Origin: Hydractinia symbiolongicarpus
Taxonomy: Eukaryota; Cnidaria; Hydrozoa; Anthoathecata; Hydractiniidae
DNA: 64,000 nucleotides
NCBI RefSeq assembly: GCF_029227915.1
Contig: NC_079886.1
Span: 3,038,001-3,102,000, forward strand
Reading direction: 5' to 3'
The position numbers and the translations under genes are program-made. The stretch's first letter is position 1, and every line of letters starts with the position of its first letter. The notes below the pieces were generated by a model. That model was not told the origin of the DNA, did no database searches, and worked only from the letters and a program-made list of their open reading frames with translations. Positions 38,551 to 52,799 of the stretch are shown here, piece after piece.

Positions 38551-41160
38551 CTAAAACGCATGAGACTTGTAGTTTTCAAAAACATTTTCATTTTTGATGA
38601 GACGCTAAAGAAAAGAAGTTTAATCGCCGGCAAACGAAAACCCGCGATTTCCCGTAAATCCCGTACTCGGCCAGTATAGTCGAATGTATATAAAAAAAAG
38701 TACCCAGGAAGTAAACTCATTTCCCGAACGATATTTTAAATTATTTTTTCACCACTAAAACGCATGAGACTTGTAGTTTTCCAAAATGTTTTCATTTTTG
38801 ATGAGACGCTGAATAAAAGAAGTTTAATCGCTGGCAAACAAAAACCCGCGATTTCCTGTAAATCCCGGGCATGGCCCATATAGTCGAATGTATACAAAGA
38901 AAGTACCCTGTGAGTAAACTCATTTTCAGAACGATTTTTTAAATTATTTTTTCAACACAAAAACGCATGAGACTTGTAGTTTTCAAAAATGTTTTCATTT
39001 TTGATAAGACGCTGAATAAAAGAAGTTTAATCGCCGGCAAAAGAAAACCCACGATTTCCCGTAAATCCGGTACTCGGCCTGTATAGTCAAAAGTATGCAA
39101 AGAAAGTACCCAGGGAGTAAATTCATTTCCCGAACGATTTTTTAAATTACTTTTTCACCACTAAAACGAATGAGACTTGTAGTTTTCAAAAATATTTTCA
39201 TTTTTGATGAGACGCTGAATAAAAGAAGTTTAATCGCCGGCAAACGAAAACCCGCGATTTCCCGTAAATCCCGTACTCGGCCCGTATAGTCAAAAGTACA
39301 CAAAAAAAGGACCCAGGGAGTAAACTGATTTCCCGAATGATTTTTTAAATTATTTTTTCACCACTAAAACGAATGAGACTTTTAGTTTTCAAAAATATTT
39401 TCATTTTTGATGAGACGCTGAATAAAAGAAGTTTAATCGCCGGCAAACGAAAACCCGCGATTTCCCGTAAATCCCGTACTCGGCCCGTATAGTCAAAAGT
39501 ACACAAAAAAAGGACCCAGGGAGTAAACTGATTTCCCGAATGATTTTTTAAATTATTTTTTCACCACTAAAACGCATGAGACTTGCAGTTTTCCAAAATA
39601 TTTTCATTTTTGATGAGACGCTGAATAAAAGAAGTTTAATCGCCGGCAAAGGAAAACCCGCGATTTCCTGTAAATCCCGGGCTTGGCCCGTATAGTCAAA
39701 AGTATACAAAGAAAGTACCCAGGGAGTAAACTCATTTCCCGAACGATTTTTTAAATTATTTTTTCACCACTAAAACGCATGACACTTGTAGTTTTCAAAA
39801 ATATTTTCATTTTTGATGAGACGCTAAATAAAAGAAGTTTAATCGCCGGCAAACGAAAACCCGCGATTTCCCGTAAATCCCGTACTCGGCCAGTATAGTC
39901 GAATGTATATAAAAAAAGTACCCAGGAAGAAACTCATTTCCCGAACGATTTTTTAAATTATTTTTTCACCACTAAAACGCCTGAGACTTGTAGTTTTCAA
40001 AAATGTTTTCATTTTTGATGAAACGCTAAATTAAAGAAGTTTAATCGCTGGCAAACGAAAACCCGCGATTTCCCGTAAATCCCGGACTCGGCCCTTATAG
40101 TCAAAAGTATACAAAGAAAGTACCCAGGGTGTAAATTCATTTCCCGAACGATTTTTTAAATTATTTTTTCACCACTAAAACGCATGAGACTTGTAGTTTT
40201 CAAAAATATTTTCATTTTTGATAAGACGCTGAATAAAAGAAGTTTAATCGCCGGCCAACGAAAACCCGCGATTTCCCGTAATTTCCGTACTCCGCCCGTA
40301 TAGTCAAAAGTATACAAAGAAAGTACCCTGCGAGTAAATTCATTTCCCGAACGATTTTTTAAATTATTTTTTCACCACTAAAACGCATGAGACTTGTAGT
40401 TTTCAAAAATATTTTCATTTTTGATGAGACGCTGAATAAAAGAAGTTTAATCGCTGGCAAACAAAAACCCGCAATTTCCTGTAAATCCCGGGCATGGCCC
40501 ATATAGTCGAATGTATACAAAGAAAGTACCCTGTGAGTAAACTCATTTTCAGAACGATTTTTTAAATTATTTTTTCAACACAAAAACGCATGAGACTTGT
40601 AGTTTTCAAAAATGTTTTCATTTTTGATAAGACGCTGAATAAAAGAAGTTTAATCGCCGGCAAACGAAAACCCGCGATTTCCCGTAAATCCGGTACTCGG
40701 CCCGTATAGTCAAAAGTATGCAAAGAAAGTACCCAGGGAGTAAATTCATTTCCCGAACGATTTTTTAAATTATTTTTTCACCACTAAAACGAATGAGACT
40801 TGTAGTTTTCAAAAATATTTTCATTTTTGATGAGACGCTGAATAAAAGAAGTTTAATCGCCGGCAAACGAAAACCCGCGATTTCCCGTAAATCCCGTACT
40901 CGGCCCGTATAGTCAAAAGTACATAAAAAAAGGACCCAGGGAGTAAACTGATTTCCCGAATGATTTTTTAAATTATTTTTTCACCACTAAAACGAATGAG
41001 ACTTGTAGTTTTCAAAAATATTTTCTTTTTTGATGAGACGCTGAATAAAAGAAGTTTAATCGCCGGCAAACGAAAACCGCAATTTCCCGTAAATCCCGTA
41101 CTCGGCCCGTATAGTCAAAAGTACACAAAAAAAGGACCCAGGGAGTAAACTGATTTCCCG

Positions 41161-41566
41161 AATGATTTTTTAAATTATTTTTTCACCACTAAAACGCATG
41201 AGACTTGCAGTTTTCCAAAATGTTTTCATTTTTGATGAGACGCTGAATAAAAGAAGTTTAATCGCCGGCAAACGAAAACCCGCGATTTCCCGTAAATCCC
41301 GTACTCGGCCCGTATAGTCAAAAGTACACAAAAAAAGGACCCAGGGAGTAAACTGATTTCCCGAATGATTTTTTAAATTATTTTTTCACCACTAAAACGC
41401 ATGAGACTTGCAGTTTTCCAAAATGTTTTCATTTTTGATGAGACGCTGAATAAAAGAAGTTTAATCGCCGGCAAACGAAAACCCGCGATTTCCCGTAATT
41501 TCCGTACTCCGCCCGTATAGTCAAAAGTATACAAAGAAAGTACCCAGGGAGTAAACTCATTTCCCA
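41161..41566 (+). repeat. Single-monomer expansion inside a duplicated block
   Basis: Two consecutive monomers with 'gagacttgcagttttcc' lie 203 bp apart and are identical for most of their length, diverging only near 'cccgtaaatcccg' against 'cccgtaatttccg'. The paralogous block near 44.8 kb has only one such monomer. This explains why its marker offset changes from 18 to 17 monomers across this point. Confidence 0.85.
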
Positions 41567-42280
41567 AACGATTTTTTAAATTATTTTTTCACCACTAAAA
41601 CGCATGAGACTTGTACTTTTCAAAAACATTTTCATTTTTGATGAGACGCTAAATAAAAGAAGTTTAATCGCCGGCAAACGAAAACCCGCGATTTCCCGTA
41701 AATCCCGTACTCGGCCAGTATAGTCGAATGTATATAAAAAAAGTACCCAGGAAGTAAACTCATTTCCCGAACGATTTTTTAAATTATTTTTTCACCACTA
41801 AAACGCCTGAGACTTGTAGTTTTCAAAAATGTTTTCATTTTTGATGAAACGCTAACTTAAAGAAGTTTAATCGCCGGCAAACGAAAACCCGCGATTTCCC
41901 GTAAATCCCGGACTCGGCCCTTATAGTCAAAAGTATACAAAGAAAGTACCCAGGGTGTAAATTCATTTCCCAAACGATTTTTTAAATTATTTTTTCACCA
42001 CTAAATCGCATGAGACTTGTAGTTTGCAAAAATATTTTCATTTTTGATAAGACGCTGAATAAAAGTAGTTTAATCGCCGGCCAACGAAAACCCGCGATTT
42101 CCCGTAATTTCCGTACTCCGCCCGTATAGTCAAAAGTATACAAAGAAAGTACCCTGCGAGTAAATTCATTTCCCGAACGATTTTTTAAATTATTTTTTCA
42201 CCACTAAAACGCATGAGACTTGTAGTTTTCAAAAATGTTTTCATTTTTGATGAGACGCTAAATAAAAGAAGTTTAATCGC

Positions 42281-43620
42281 CGGCAAACGAAAATCCGCGA
42301 TTTCCGCTAAATCCCGGATTCGGCCCGTATAGTCAAAAGTATAAAAAGAAAGTACCCTGCGAGTAAATTCATTTCCCGAACGATGTTTTAAATTATTTTT
42401 TCACCACTAAAACGAATGAGACTTGTAGTTTTCAAAAATATTTTCATTTTTGATGAGACGCTAAATAAAAGAAGTTTAATCGCCGGCAAACGAAAACCCG
42501 CGATTTCCCGTAAATCCCGGACTCGGCCCGTATAGTCAAAAGTATACAAAGAAAGTACCCAGGGAGTAAATTCATTTCCCGAATGATTTTTTAAATTATT
42601 TTTTCACCACTAAAACGCATGAGACTTTTAGTTTTCCAAAATGTTTTCATTTTTGATGAGACGCTGAATTAAAGAAGTTTAATCGCCGGCAAACAAAAAC
42701 CCGCGATTTCCTGTAAATCCCGGGCATGGCCCATATAGTCGAATGTATACAAAGAAAGTACCCTGTGAGTAAACTCATTTTCAGAACGATTTTTTAAATT
42801 ATTTTTTCAACACAAAAACGCATGAGACTTGTAGTTTTCAAAAATGTTTTCATTTTTGATAAGACGCTGAATAAAAGAAGTTTAATCGCCGGCAAACGAA
42901 AACCCGCGATTTCCCGTAAATCCGGTACTCGGCCCGTATAGTGAAAAGTATGCAAAGAAGGCACCCAGGGAGTAAATTCATTTCCCGAACGATTTTTTAA
43001 ATTATTTTTTCACCACTAAAACGAATGAGACTTGTAGTTTTCAAAAATATTTTCATTTTTGATGAGACGCTGAATAAAAGAAGTTTAATCGCCGGCAAAC
43101 GAAAACCCGCGATTTCCCGTAAATCCCGTACTCGGCCCGTATAGTCAAAAGTATGCAAAGAAGGTACCCAGGGAGTAAATTCATTTCCCGAACGATTTTT
43201 TAAATTATTTTTTCACTACTAAAACGCATGAGACTTGTAGTTTTCCAAAATGTTTTCATTTTTGATGAGACGCTGAATAAAAGAAGTTTAATCGCTGGCA
43301 AACAAAAACCCGCAATTTCCTGTAAATCCCGGGCATGGCCCATATAGTCGAATGTATACAAAGAAAGTACCCTGTGAGTAAACTCATTTTCAGAACGATT
43401 TTTTAAATTATTTTTTCAACACAAAAACGCATGAGACTTGTAGTTTTCAAAAATGTTTTCATTTTTGATAAGACGCTGAATAAAAGAAGTTTAATCGCCG
43501 GCAAACGAAAATCCGCGATTTCCGGTAAATCCCGGATTCGGCCCGTATAGTCAAAAGTATACAAAGAAAGTACCCTGCGAGTAAATTCATTTCCCGAACG
43601 ATGTTTTAAATTATTTTTTC
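42281..43620 (+). repeat. Six-monomer relationship around 'cggattcgg' monomers
   Basis: 'aaatccgcgatttcc' occurs at 42291 and 43509, an offset of 1218 = 6 x 203, each followed by 'cggattcggcccg' and 'ccctgcgag'. The first reads 'tccgctaaatc' and the second 'tccggtaaatc'. A separate marker, 'gtgaaaagtatgc', at 42941, 44361 and 47402 gives spacings of 7 and 15 monomers minus 1 and 4 bases. Confidence 0.75.
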
Positions 43621-45339
43621 ACCACTAAAACTCATGAGACTTGTAGTTTTCCAAAATGTTTTCATTTTTGATGAGACGCTGAATAAAAGAAGTTTAATCG
43701 CCGGCAAACGAAAACCCGCGATTTCCTGCAAATCCCAGGCTTGGCCCGTATAGTCAAAAGTATACAAGGAAAGTACCCAGGGAGTAAACTCATTTCCCGA
43801 ACGATTTTTAAATTATTTTTTCACCACTAAAACGCATGAGACTTGTAGTTTTCAAAAATATTTTCATTTTTGATGAGACGCTAAATAAAAGAAGTTTAAT
43901 CGCCAGCAAACGAAAACCCGCGATGTCCCGTAAATCCCGGACTCGGCCCGTATAGTCAAAAGTATACAAAGAAAGTACCCAGGGAGTAAATTCATTTCCC
44001 GAATGATTTTTTAAATTATTTTTTCACCACTAAAACGCATGAGACTTGTAGTTTTCCAAAATGTTTTCATTTTTGATGAGACGCTGAATAAAAGAAGTTT
44101 AATCGCCGGCAAACAAAAACCCGCGATTTCCTGTAAATCCCGGACATGGCCCATATAGTCGAATGTATACAAAGAAAGTACCCTGTGAGTAAACTCATTT
44201 TCAGAACGATTTTTTAAATTATTTTTTCAACACAAAAACGCATGAGACTTGTAGTTTTCAAAAATGTTTTCATTTTTGATAAGACGCTGAATAAAAGAAG
44301 TTTAATCGCCGGCAAACGAAAACCCGCGATTTCCCGTAAATCCGGTACTCGGCCCGTATAGTGAAAAGTATGCAAAGAAGGTACCCAGGGAGTAAATTCA
44401 TTTCCCGAACGATTTTTTAAATTATTTTTTCACCACTAAAACGAATGAGACTTGTAGTTTTCAAAAATATTTTCATTTTTGATGAGACGCTGAATAAAAG
44501 AAGTTTAATCGCCGGCAAACGAAAACCCGCGATTTCCCGTAAATCCCGTACTCGGCCCGTATAGTCAAAAGTACACAAAAAAAGGACCCAGGGAGTAAAC
44601 TGATTTCCCGAATGATTTTTTAAATTATTTTTTCACCACTAAAACGAATGAGACTTGTAGTTTTCAAAAATATTTTCTTTTTTGATGAGACGCTGAATAA
44701 AAGAAGTTTAATCGCCGGCAAACGAAAACCCGCGATTTCCCGTAAATCCCGTACTCGGCCCGTATAGTCAAAAGTACACAAAAAAAGGACCCAGGGAGTA
44801 AACTGATTTCCCGAATGATTTTTTAAATTATTTTTTCACCACTAAAACGCATGAGACTTGCAGTTTTCCAAAATGTTTTCATTTTTGATGAGACGCTGAA
44901 TAAAAGAAGTTTAATCGCCGGCAAACGAAAACCCGCGATTTCCCGTAATTTCCGTACTCCGCCCGTATATCAAAAGTATACAAAGAAAGTACCCAGGGAG
45001 TAAACTCATTTCCCAAACGATTTTTTAAATTATTTTTTCACCACTAAAACGCATGAGACTTGTAGTTTTCAAAAACATTTTCATTTTTGATGAGACGCTA
45101 AATAAAAGAAGTTTAATCGCCGGCAAACGAAAACCCACGATTTCCCGTAAATCCCGTACTCGGCCAGTATAGTCGAATGTATATAAAAAAAGTACCCAGG
45201 AAGTAAACTCATTTCCCGAACGATTTTTTAAATTATTTTTTCACCACTAAAACGCCTGAGACTTGTAGTTTTTAAAAATGTTTTCCTTTTTGATGAAACG
45301 CTAAATTAAAGAAGTTTAATCGCCGGCAAACGAAAACCC

Positions 45340-47275
45340 GCGATTTCCCGTAAATCCCGGACTCGGCTCTATAGTCAAAAGTATACAAAGAAAGTACCCA
45401 GGGTGTAAATTCTTTTCCCGAACGATTTTTTAAATTATTTTTTCACCACTAAATCGCATGAGACTTGTAGTTTTCAAAAATATTTTCATTTTTGATAAGA
45501 CGCTGAATAAAAGAAGTTTAATCGCCGGCCAACGAAAACCCGCGATTTCCCGTAATTTCCGTACTCCGCCCGTATATTCAAAAGTATACAAAGAAAGTAC
45601 CCTGCGAGTAAATTCATTTCCCGAACGATTTTTTAAATTATTTTTTCACCACTAAAACGCATGAGACTTGTAGTTTTCAAAAATGTTTTCATTTTTGATG
45701 AGACGCTAAATAAAAGAAGTTTAATCGCCGGCAAACGAAAACCCGCGATTTCCCGTAAATCCCGGATTCGGCCCGTATAGTCAAAAGTATACAAAGAAAG
45801 TACCCTGCGAGTAAATTCATTTCCCGAACGATGTTTTAAATAATTTTTTCACCACTAAAACGCATGAGACTTGTAGTTTTCCAAAATGTTTTCATTTTTG
45901 ATGAGACGCTGAATAAAAGAAGTTTAATCGCCGGCAAACGAAAACCCGCGATTTCCTGTAAATCCCGGGCTTGGCCCGTATAGTCAAAAGTATACAAAGA
46001 AAGTACCCAGGGAGTAAACTCATTTCCCGAACGATTTTTAAATTATTTTTTCACCACTAAAACGCATGAGACTTGTAGTTTTCAAAAATATTTTCATTTT
46101 TGATGAGACGCTAAATAAAAGAAGTTTAATCGCCGGCAAACGAAAACCCGCGATTTCCCGTAAATCCCGGACTCGGCCCGTATAGTCAAAAGTATACAAA
46201 GAAAGTACCCAGGGAGTAAATTCATTTCCCGAATGATTTTTTAAATTATTTTTTCACCACTTAAACGCCTGAGACTTGTTGTTTTCAAAAATGTTTTCAT
46301 TTTTGATGAGACGCTAAATAAAAGAAGTTTAATCGCCGGCAAACGAAAACCCGCGATTTCCCGTAAATCCCGGACTCGGCCCTTATAGTCAAAAGTATAC
46401 AAAGAAAGTACCCAAGGTGTAAATTCATTTCCCGAACGATTTTTTAAATTATTTTTTCACCACTAAATCGCATGAGACTTGTAGTTTTCAAAAATATTTT
46501 CATTTTTGATAAGACGCTGAATAAAAGAAGTTTAATCGCCGGCCAACGAAAACCCGCGATTTCCCGTAATTTCCGTACTCCGCCCGTATAGTCAAAAGTA
46601 TACAAAGAAAGTACCCTGCCAGTAAATTCATTTCCCGAACGATTTTTTAAATTATTTTTTCACCACTAAAACGCATGAGACTTGTAGTTTTCAAAAATGT
46701 TTTCATTTTTGATGAGACGCTAAATAAAAGAAGTTTAATCGCCGGCAAACGAAAACCCGCGATTTCCCGTAAATCCCGGATTCGGCCCGTATAGTCAAAA
46801 GTATACAAAGAAAGTACCCTGCGAGTAAATTCATTTCCCGAACGATGTTTTAAATTATTTTTTCACCACTAAAACGCATGAGACTTGTAGTTTTCCAAAA
46901 TGTTTTCATTTTTGATGAGACGCTGAATAAAAGAAGTTTAATCGCCACCAAACGAAAACCCGCGATTTCCTGTAAATCCCGGGCTTGGCCCGTATAGTCA
47001 AAAGTATACAAAGAAAGTACCCAGGGAGTAAACTCATTTCCCGAACGATTTTTAAATTATTTTTTCACCACTAAAACGCATGAGACTTGTAGTTTTCAAA
47101 AATATTTTCATTTTTGATGAGACGCTAAATAAAAGAAGTTTAATCGCCGGCAAACGAAAACCCGCGATTTCCTGTAAATCCCGGACTCGGCCCGTATAGT
47201 CAAAAGTATACAAAGAAAGTACCCAGGGAGTAAATTCATTTCCCAAATGATTTTTTAAATTATTTTTTCACCACT
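45340..47275 (+). repeat. Five-monomer tandem duplication (1014-bp period)
   Basis: Bases ~45340-46260 recur at ~46354-47275. The offset is 1013 up to 'ggactcggc' and 1014 afterwards, because the first copy has 'ggctctatag' where the second has 'ggcccttatag'. The shared short T-run 'gaacgatttttaaatt' (46029 and 47043) confirms the pairing. This module is different in composition from the domain A five-monomer module. Confidence 0.85.
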
Positions 47276-48159
47276 AAAACGCATGAGACTTGTAGTTTTC
47301 CAAAATGTTTTCATTCTTGATGAGACGCTGAATAAAAGAAGTTTAATCGCCGGCAAACGAAAACCCGCGATTTCCCGTAAATCCGGTACTCGGCCCGTAT
47401 AGTGAAAAGTATGCAAAGAAGGTACCCAGGGAGTAAATTCATTTCCCGAACGATTTTTTAAATTATTTTTTCACCACTAAAACGAATGAGACTTGTAGTT
47501 TTCAAAAATATTTTCATTTTTGATGAGACGCTGAATAAAAGAAGTTTAATCACCGGCAAACGAAAACCCGCGATTTCCCGTAAATCCCGTACTCGGCCCG
47601 TATAGTCAAAAGTACACAAAAAAAGGACCCAGGGAGTAAACTGATTTCCCGAATGATTTTTTAAATTATTTTTTCACCACTAAAACGCATGAGACTTGCA
47701 GTTTTCCAAAATGTTTTCATTTTTGATGAGACGCTGAATAAAAGAAGTTTAATCGCCGGCAAACGAAAACCCGGCATTTCCCGTATATCCCGTACTCGGC
47801 CCGTATAGTCAAAAGTATACAAAGAAAGTACCCAGGGAGTAAACTCATTTCCCAAACGATTTTTTAAATTATTTTTTCACCACTAAAACGCATGACACTT
47901 GTAGTTTTCAAAAATATTTTCATTTTTGATGAGACGCTAAATAAAAGAAGTTTAATCGCCGGCAAACAAAAACCCGCGATTTCCCGTAAATCCCGGGCTT
48001 GGCCCGTATAGTCAAAAGTATACAAAGAAAGTACCCAGGGAGTAAACTCATTTCCCAAACGATTTTTTAAATTATTTTTTCACCACTAAAACGCATGACA
48101 CTTGTAGTTTTCAAAAATATTTTCATTTTTGATGAGACGCTAAATAAAAGAAGTTTAAT

Positions 48160-50270
48160 CGCCGGCAAACGAAAACCCGCGATTTCCCGTAAATCCCGTA
48201 CTCGGCCAGTATAGTCGAATGTATATAAAAAAAGTACCCAGAGAGTAAACTCATTTTCCGAACGATTTTTTAAATTATTTTTTCACCACTAAAACGCATG
48301 AGACTTGTAGTTTTCCAAAATGTTTTCATTTTTGATGAAACGCTAAATTAAAGAAGTTTAATCGCCGGCAAACGAAAACCCGCGATTTCTCGTAAATCCC
48401 GGACTCGGACCGTATAGTCAAAAGTATACAAAGAAAGTACCCAGGGAGTAAATTCATTTCCCGAATGATTTTTTAAATTATTTTTTCACCACTAAAACGC
48501 ATGAGACTTGTAGTTTTCCAAAATGTTTTCATTTTTGATGAGACGCTAAATAAAAGAAATTTAATCGCCGGCAAACGAAAACCCGCGATTTCCTGTAAAT
48601 CCCGGGCTTGGCCCATATAGTCGAATGTATACAAATGAAAGTACCCTGTGAGTAAACTCATTTTCAGAACGATTTTTTAAATTATTTTTTCAACACAAAA
48701 ACGCATGAGACTTGTAGTTTTCCAAAATGTTTTCATTTTTGATGAAACGCTAAATTAAAGAAGTTTAATCGCCGGCAAACGAAAACCCGCGATTTCTCGT
48801 AAATCCTGGACTCGGACCGTATAGTCAAAGGTATACAAAGAAAGTACCCAGGGAGTAAATTCATTTCCCGAACGATTTTTTAAATTATTTTTTTACCACT
48901 AAAACGCATGAGACTTGTAGTTTTCAAAAACATTTTCATTTTTGATGAGACGCTAAATAAAAGAAGTTTAATCGCCGGCAAACGAAAACCCGCGATTTCC
49001 CGTAAATCCCGTACTCGGCCAGTATAGTCGAATGTATATAAAAAAAGTACCCAGGAAGTAAACTCATTTCCCGAACAATTTTTTAAATTATTTTTTCACC
49101 ACTAAAACGCCTGAGACTTGTAGTTTTCAAAAATGTTTTCATTTTTGATGAAACGCTAAATTAAAGAAGTTTAATCGCCGGCAAACGAAAACCCGCGATT
49201 TCCCGTAAATCCCGTACTCGGCCAGTATAGTCGAATGTATATAAAAAAAGTACCCAGAGAGTAAACTCATTTTCCGAACGATTTTTTAAATTATTTTTTC
49301 ACCACTAAAACGCATGAGACTTGTAGTTTTCCAAAATGTTTTCATTTTTGATGAAACGCTAAATTAAAGAAGTTTAATCGCCGGCAAACGAAAACCCGCG
49401 ATTTCTCGTAAATCCCGGACTCGGACCGTATAGTCAAAAGTATACAAAGAAAGTACCCAGGGAGTAAATTCATTTCCCGAATGATTTTTTAAATTATTTT
49501 TTCACCACTAAAACGCATGAGACTTGTAGTTTTCCAAAATGTTTTCATTTTTGATGAGACGCTAAATAAAAGAAATTTAATCGCCGGCAAACGAAAACCC
49601 GCGATTTCCTGTAAATCCCGGGCTTGGCCCATATAGTCGAATGTATACAAATGAAAGTACCCTGTGAGTAAACTCATTTTCAGAACGATTTTTTAAATTA
49701 TTTTTTCAACACAAAAACGCATGAGACTTGTAGTTTTCCAAAATGTTTTCATTTTTGATGAAACGCTAAATTAAAGAAGTTTAATCGCCGGCAAACGAAA
49801 ACCCGCGATTTCTCGTAAATCCCGGACTCGGACCATATAGTCAAAAGTATACAAAGAAAGTACCCAGGGAGTAAATTCATTTCCCGAACGATTTTTTAAA
49901 TTATTTTTTTACCACTAAAACGCATGAGACTTGTAGTTTTCAAAAACATTTTCATTTTTGATGAGACGCTAAATAAAAGAAGTTTAATCGCCGGCAAACG
50001 AAAACCCGCGATTTCCCGTAAATCCCGTACTCGGCCAGTATAGTCGAATGTATATAAAAAAAGTACCCAGGAAGTAAACTCATTTCCCGAACGATTTTTT
50101 AAATTATTTTTTCACCACTAAAACGCCTGAGACTTGTAGTTTTCAAAAATGTTTTCATTTTTGATGAAACGCTAAATTAAAGAAGTTTAATCGTCGGCAA
50201 ACGAAAACCCGCGATTTCCCGTAAATCCCGTACTCGGCCAGTATAGTCGAATGTATATAAAAAAAGTACC
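48160..50270 (+). repeat. Five-monomer tandem duplication (1016-bp period)
   Basis: Two copies of about 1016 bp repeat end to end. Diagnostic variants are 'cccagagagtaaac', 'tttctcgtaaatcc' with 'ggactcggaccg', 'gaaatttaatcgcc' and the one-base insertion 'acaaatgaaagtacc'. That insertion lies in both copies and accounts for 1016 instead of 1015. The copies differ at few bases, for example 'aatcctggactc' against 'aatcccggactc'. Confidence 0.88.
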
Positions 50271-50769
50271 CAGGAAGTAAACTCATTTCCCGAACGATTT
50301 TTTAAATTATTTTTTTAACCACTAAAACGCATGAGACTTGTAGTTTTCAAAAATATTTTCATTTTTGATAAGACGCTGCATAAAAGAAGTTTAATCGCCG
50401 GCCAACGAAAACCCGCGATTTCCCGTAATTTCCGTACTCCGCCCGTATAGTCAAAAGTATACAAAGAAAGTACCCAGGGAGTAAATTCATTTCCCGAACG
50501 ATTTTTTAAATTATTTTTTCACCACTAAAACGCATGAGACTCGTAGTTTTCAAAAATGTTTTCATTTTTGATGAGATGCAGAATAAAAGAAGTTCAATCG
50601 CCGGCAAACGAAAACCCGCCATTTCCTGTAAATCCCGGGCTTTGCCCCTATAGTCAAATGTATACAAAGAAAGTACCCTGTGAGTAAACTCATTTTCAGA
50701 ACGATTTTTTAAATTATTTTTTAACCACTAAAACGGATGAGACTTGTAGTTTTCAAAAATGTTTTCATT

Positions 50770-51585
50770 TTTGATGAGACGCTGAATAAAAGAAGTTTAA
50801 TCGCCGGCCAACGAAAACCCGCGATTTCCCGTAAATCCCGTACTCGGCCCATATAGTCGAATGTATACAAAGAAAGTACCCTGTCCGTAAACTCATTTTC
50901 AGAACGATTTTTTAAATTATTTTTTCACCACTAAAACGCATGAGACTGGTAGTTTTCAAAAATGTTTTCATTTTTGATAAGACGCTGAATAAAAAAAGTT
51001 TAATCGCCGGCAAACGAAAACCCGCGATTTACCGTAAATCCGGTACTCGACTCGTATAGTCAAAAGTATACAAAGAAAGTACTCAAGAAGTAAACTCATT
51101 TCCCGAACGATTTTTTAAATTATATTTTCACCACTAAAACGCATGAGACTTGTAGTTTTCAAAAATGTTTTCATTTTTGATGAGACGCTGAATAAAAGAA
51201 GTTTAATCGCCGGCCAACGAAAACCCGCGATTTCCCGTAAATCCCGTACTCGGCCCATATAGTCGAATGTATACAAAGAAAGTACCCTGTCAGTAAACTC
51301 ATTTTCAGAACGATTTTTTAAATTATTTTTTCACCACTAAAACGCATGAGACTGGTAGTTTTCAAAAATGTTTTCATTTTTGATAAGACGCTGAATAAAA
51401 AAAGTTTAATCGCCGGCAAACGAAAACCCGCGATTTACCGTAAATCCGGTACTCGACTCGTATAGTCAAAAGTATACAAAGAAAGTACTCAAGAAGTAAA
51501 CTCATTTCCCGAACGATTTTTTAAATTATATTTTCACCACTAAAACGCATGAGACTTGTAGTTTTCAAAAATGTTTTCATTTTTG
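50770..51585 (+). repeat. Two-monomer tandem duplication (406-bp period)
   Basis: 'gactggtag' at 50944 and 51350 are 406 bp apart with matching flanks ('gccggccaacg', 'gatttaccgtaaatc', 'ggtactcgactcg', 'actcaagaag', 'aaattatattttcacc'). The first copy reads 'ctgtccgtaaac' and the second 'ctgtcagtaaac'. A five-monomer relationship (1015 bp) overlaps it through 'gagatgcagaat' at 50574 and 51589. Confidence 0.85.
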
Positions 51586-52799
51586 ATGAGATGCAGAATA
51601 AAAGAAGTTTAATCGCCGGCAAACGAAAACCCGCCATTTCCTGTAAATCCCGGACTTTGCCCCTATAGTCAAATGTATACAAAGAAAGTACCCTGTGAGT
51701 AAACTCATTTTCAGAACGATTTTTTAAATTATTTTTTAACCACTAAAACGGATGAGACTTGTAGTTTTCTAAAATGTTTTCATTTTTGATGAGACGCTGA
51801 ATAAAAGAAGTTTAATCGCCGGCCAACGAAAACCCGCGATTTCCCGTAAATCCCGTACTCGGCCCATATAGTCGAATGTATACAAAGAAAGTACCCTGTC
51901 AGTAAACTCATTTTCAGAACGATTTTTTAAATTATTTTTTCACCACTAAAACGCATGAGACTGGTAGTTTTCAAAAATGTTTTCATTTTTGATAAGACGC
52001 TGAGTAAAAAAATTTTAATCGCCGGCAAACGAAAACCCGCGATTTACCGTAAATCCGGTACTCGACCCGTACAGTCAAAAGTATACAAAGAAAGTACTCA
52101 AGAAGTAAACTCATTTCCCAAACGATTTTTTAAATTATTTTTTCACCACTAAAGCACCTGAGACTTGTAGTTTTCAAAAATGTTTTAATTTTTGATGAGA
52201 CGCTAAATAAAAGAAGTTTAATCGCCGGCAAACAAAAACCCGCGATTTACCGTAAATCCCAGACTCGGCCCGTATAGTCAAAAGTATACAAAGAAAGTAC
52301 CCAGGGAGTAAATTCATTTCCCGAACGATTTTTTAAATTATTTTTTCACCACTAAAACGCATAAAACTTGTAGTTTTCAAAAATATTTTCATTTTTGATG
52401 AGACGCTGAATAAAAGAAGTTTAATTGCCGGCAAACGAAAACCCGCAATTTCCCGTAAATCCCGTACTCGGCCCATATAGTCGAATGTATACAAAGAAAG
52501 TACCCTGTGAGTATACTCATTTTCAGAACAATTTCTTAAATTATTTTTTCACCACTAAAACGCATGAGACTTGTAGTTTTCAAAAATATTTTCATTTTTG
52601 ATAAGACGCTGAATAAAAGAAGTTTAATCGTCGGCAAACGAAAACCCGCTATTTCCCGTAAATCCGGTACTCGGCCCGTATAGTCAAAAGTATACAAAGA
52701 AAGTACTCAAGGAGTAAACTCATTTCCTGAACGATTTTTTAAATTATTTTTTCACCACTAAAACGCATGAGACTTGTAGTTTTCAAAAATGTTTTCATT

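Larger units (their letters stand above)
39930..47275 (+). repeat. Three-monomer 'ggtgtaaatt' cassette in four places
   Basis: A run of monomers recurs with 'cgcctgagac' plus 'gctaaattaaag', then 'ggtgtaaatt' plus 'gataagacgc' plus 'ggccaacg', then 'ccctgcgag'. The marker 'ggtgtaaattc' is at about 40.13, 41.95, 45.40 and 46.41 kb. Spacings are 1826, 3448 and about 1014, which are 9, 17 and 5 monomers minus one to three bases. Between them, ~41.0 kb and ~44.65 kb are related at 3652 (18 x 203 minus 2, marker 'ttttctttttt'). Confidence 0.8.
34041..50477 (+). repeat. Array domain B: 'ggccaacg' / 'ggtgtaaatt' subtypes
   Basis: Domain A module monomers are absent. Monomers with 'gccggccaacg', 'cagggtgtaaattc' and 'gtactccgcccg' become common, though the last already appears from about 17 kb. 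The left-hand subtypes 'acacaaaaaaagg' (last near 47.61 kb) and 'caacacaaaaacg' (last near 49.71 kb) fade out within this domain. Confidence 0.7.
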
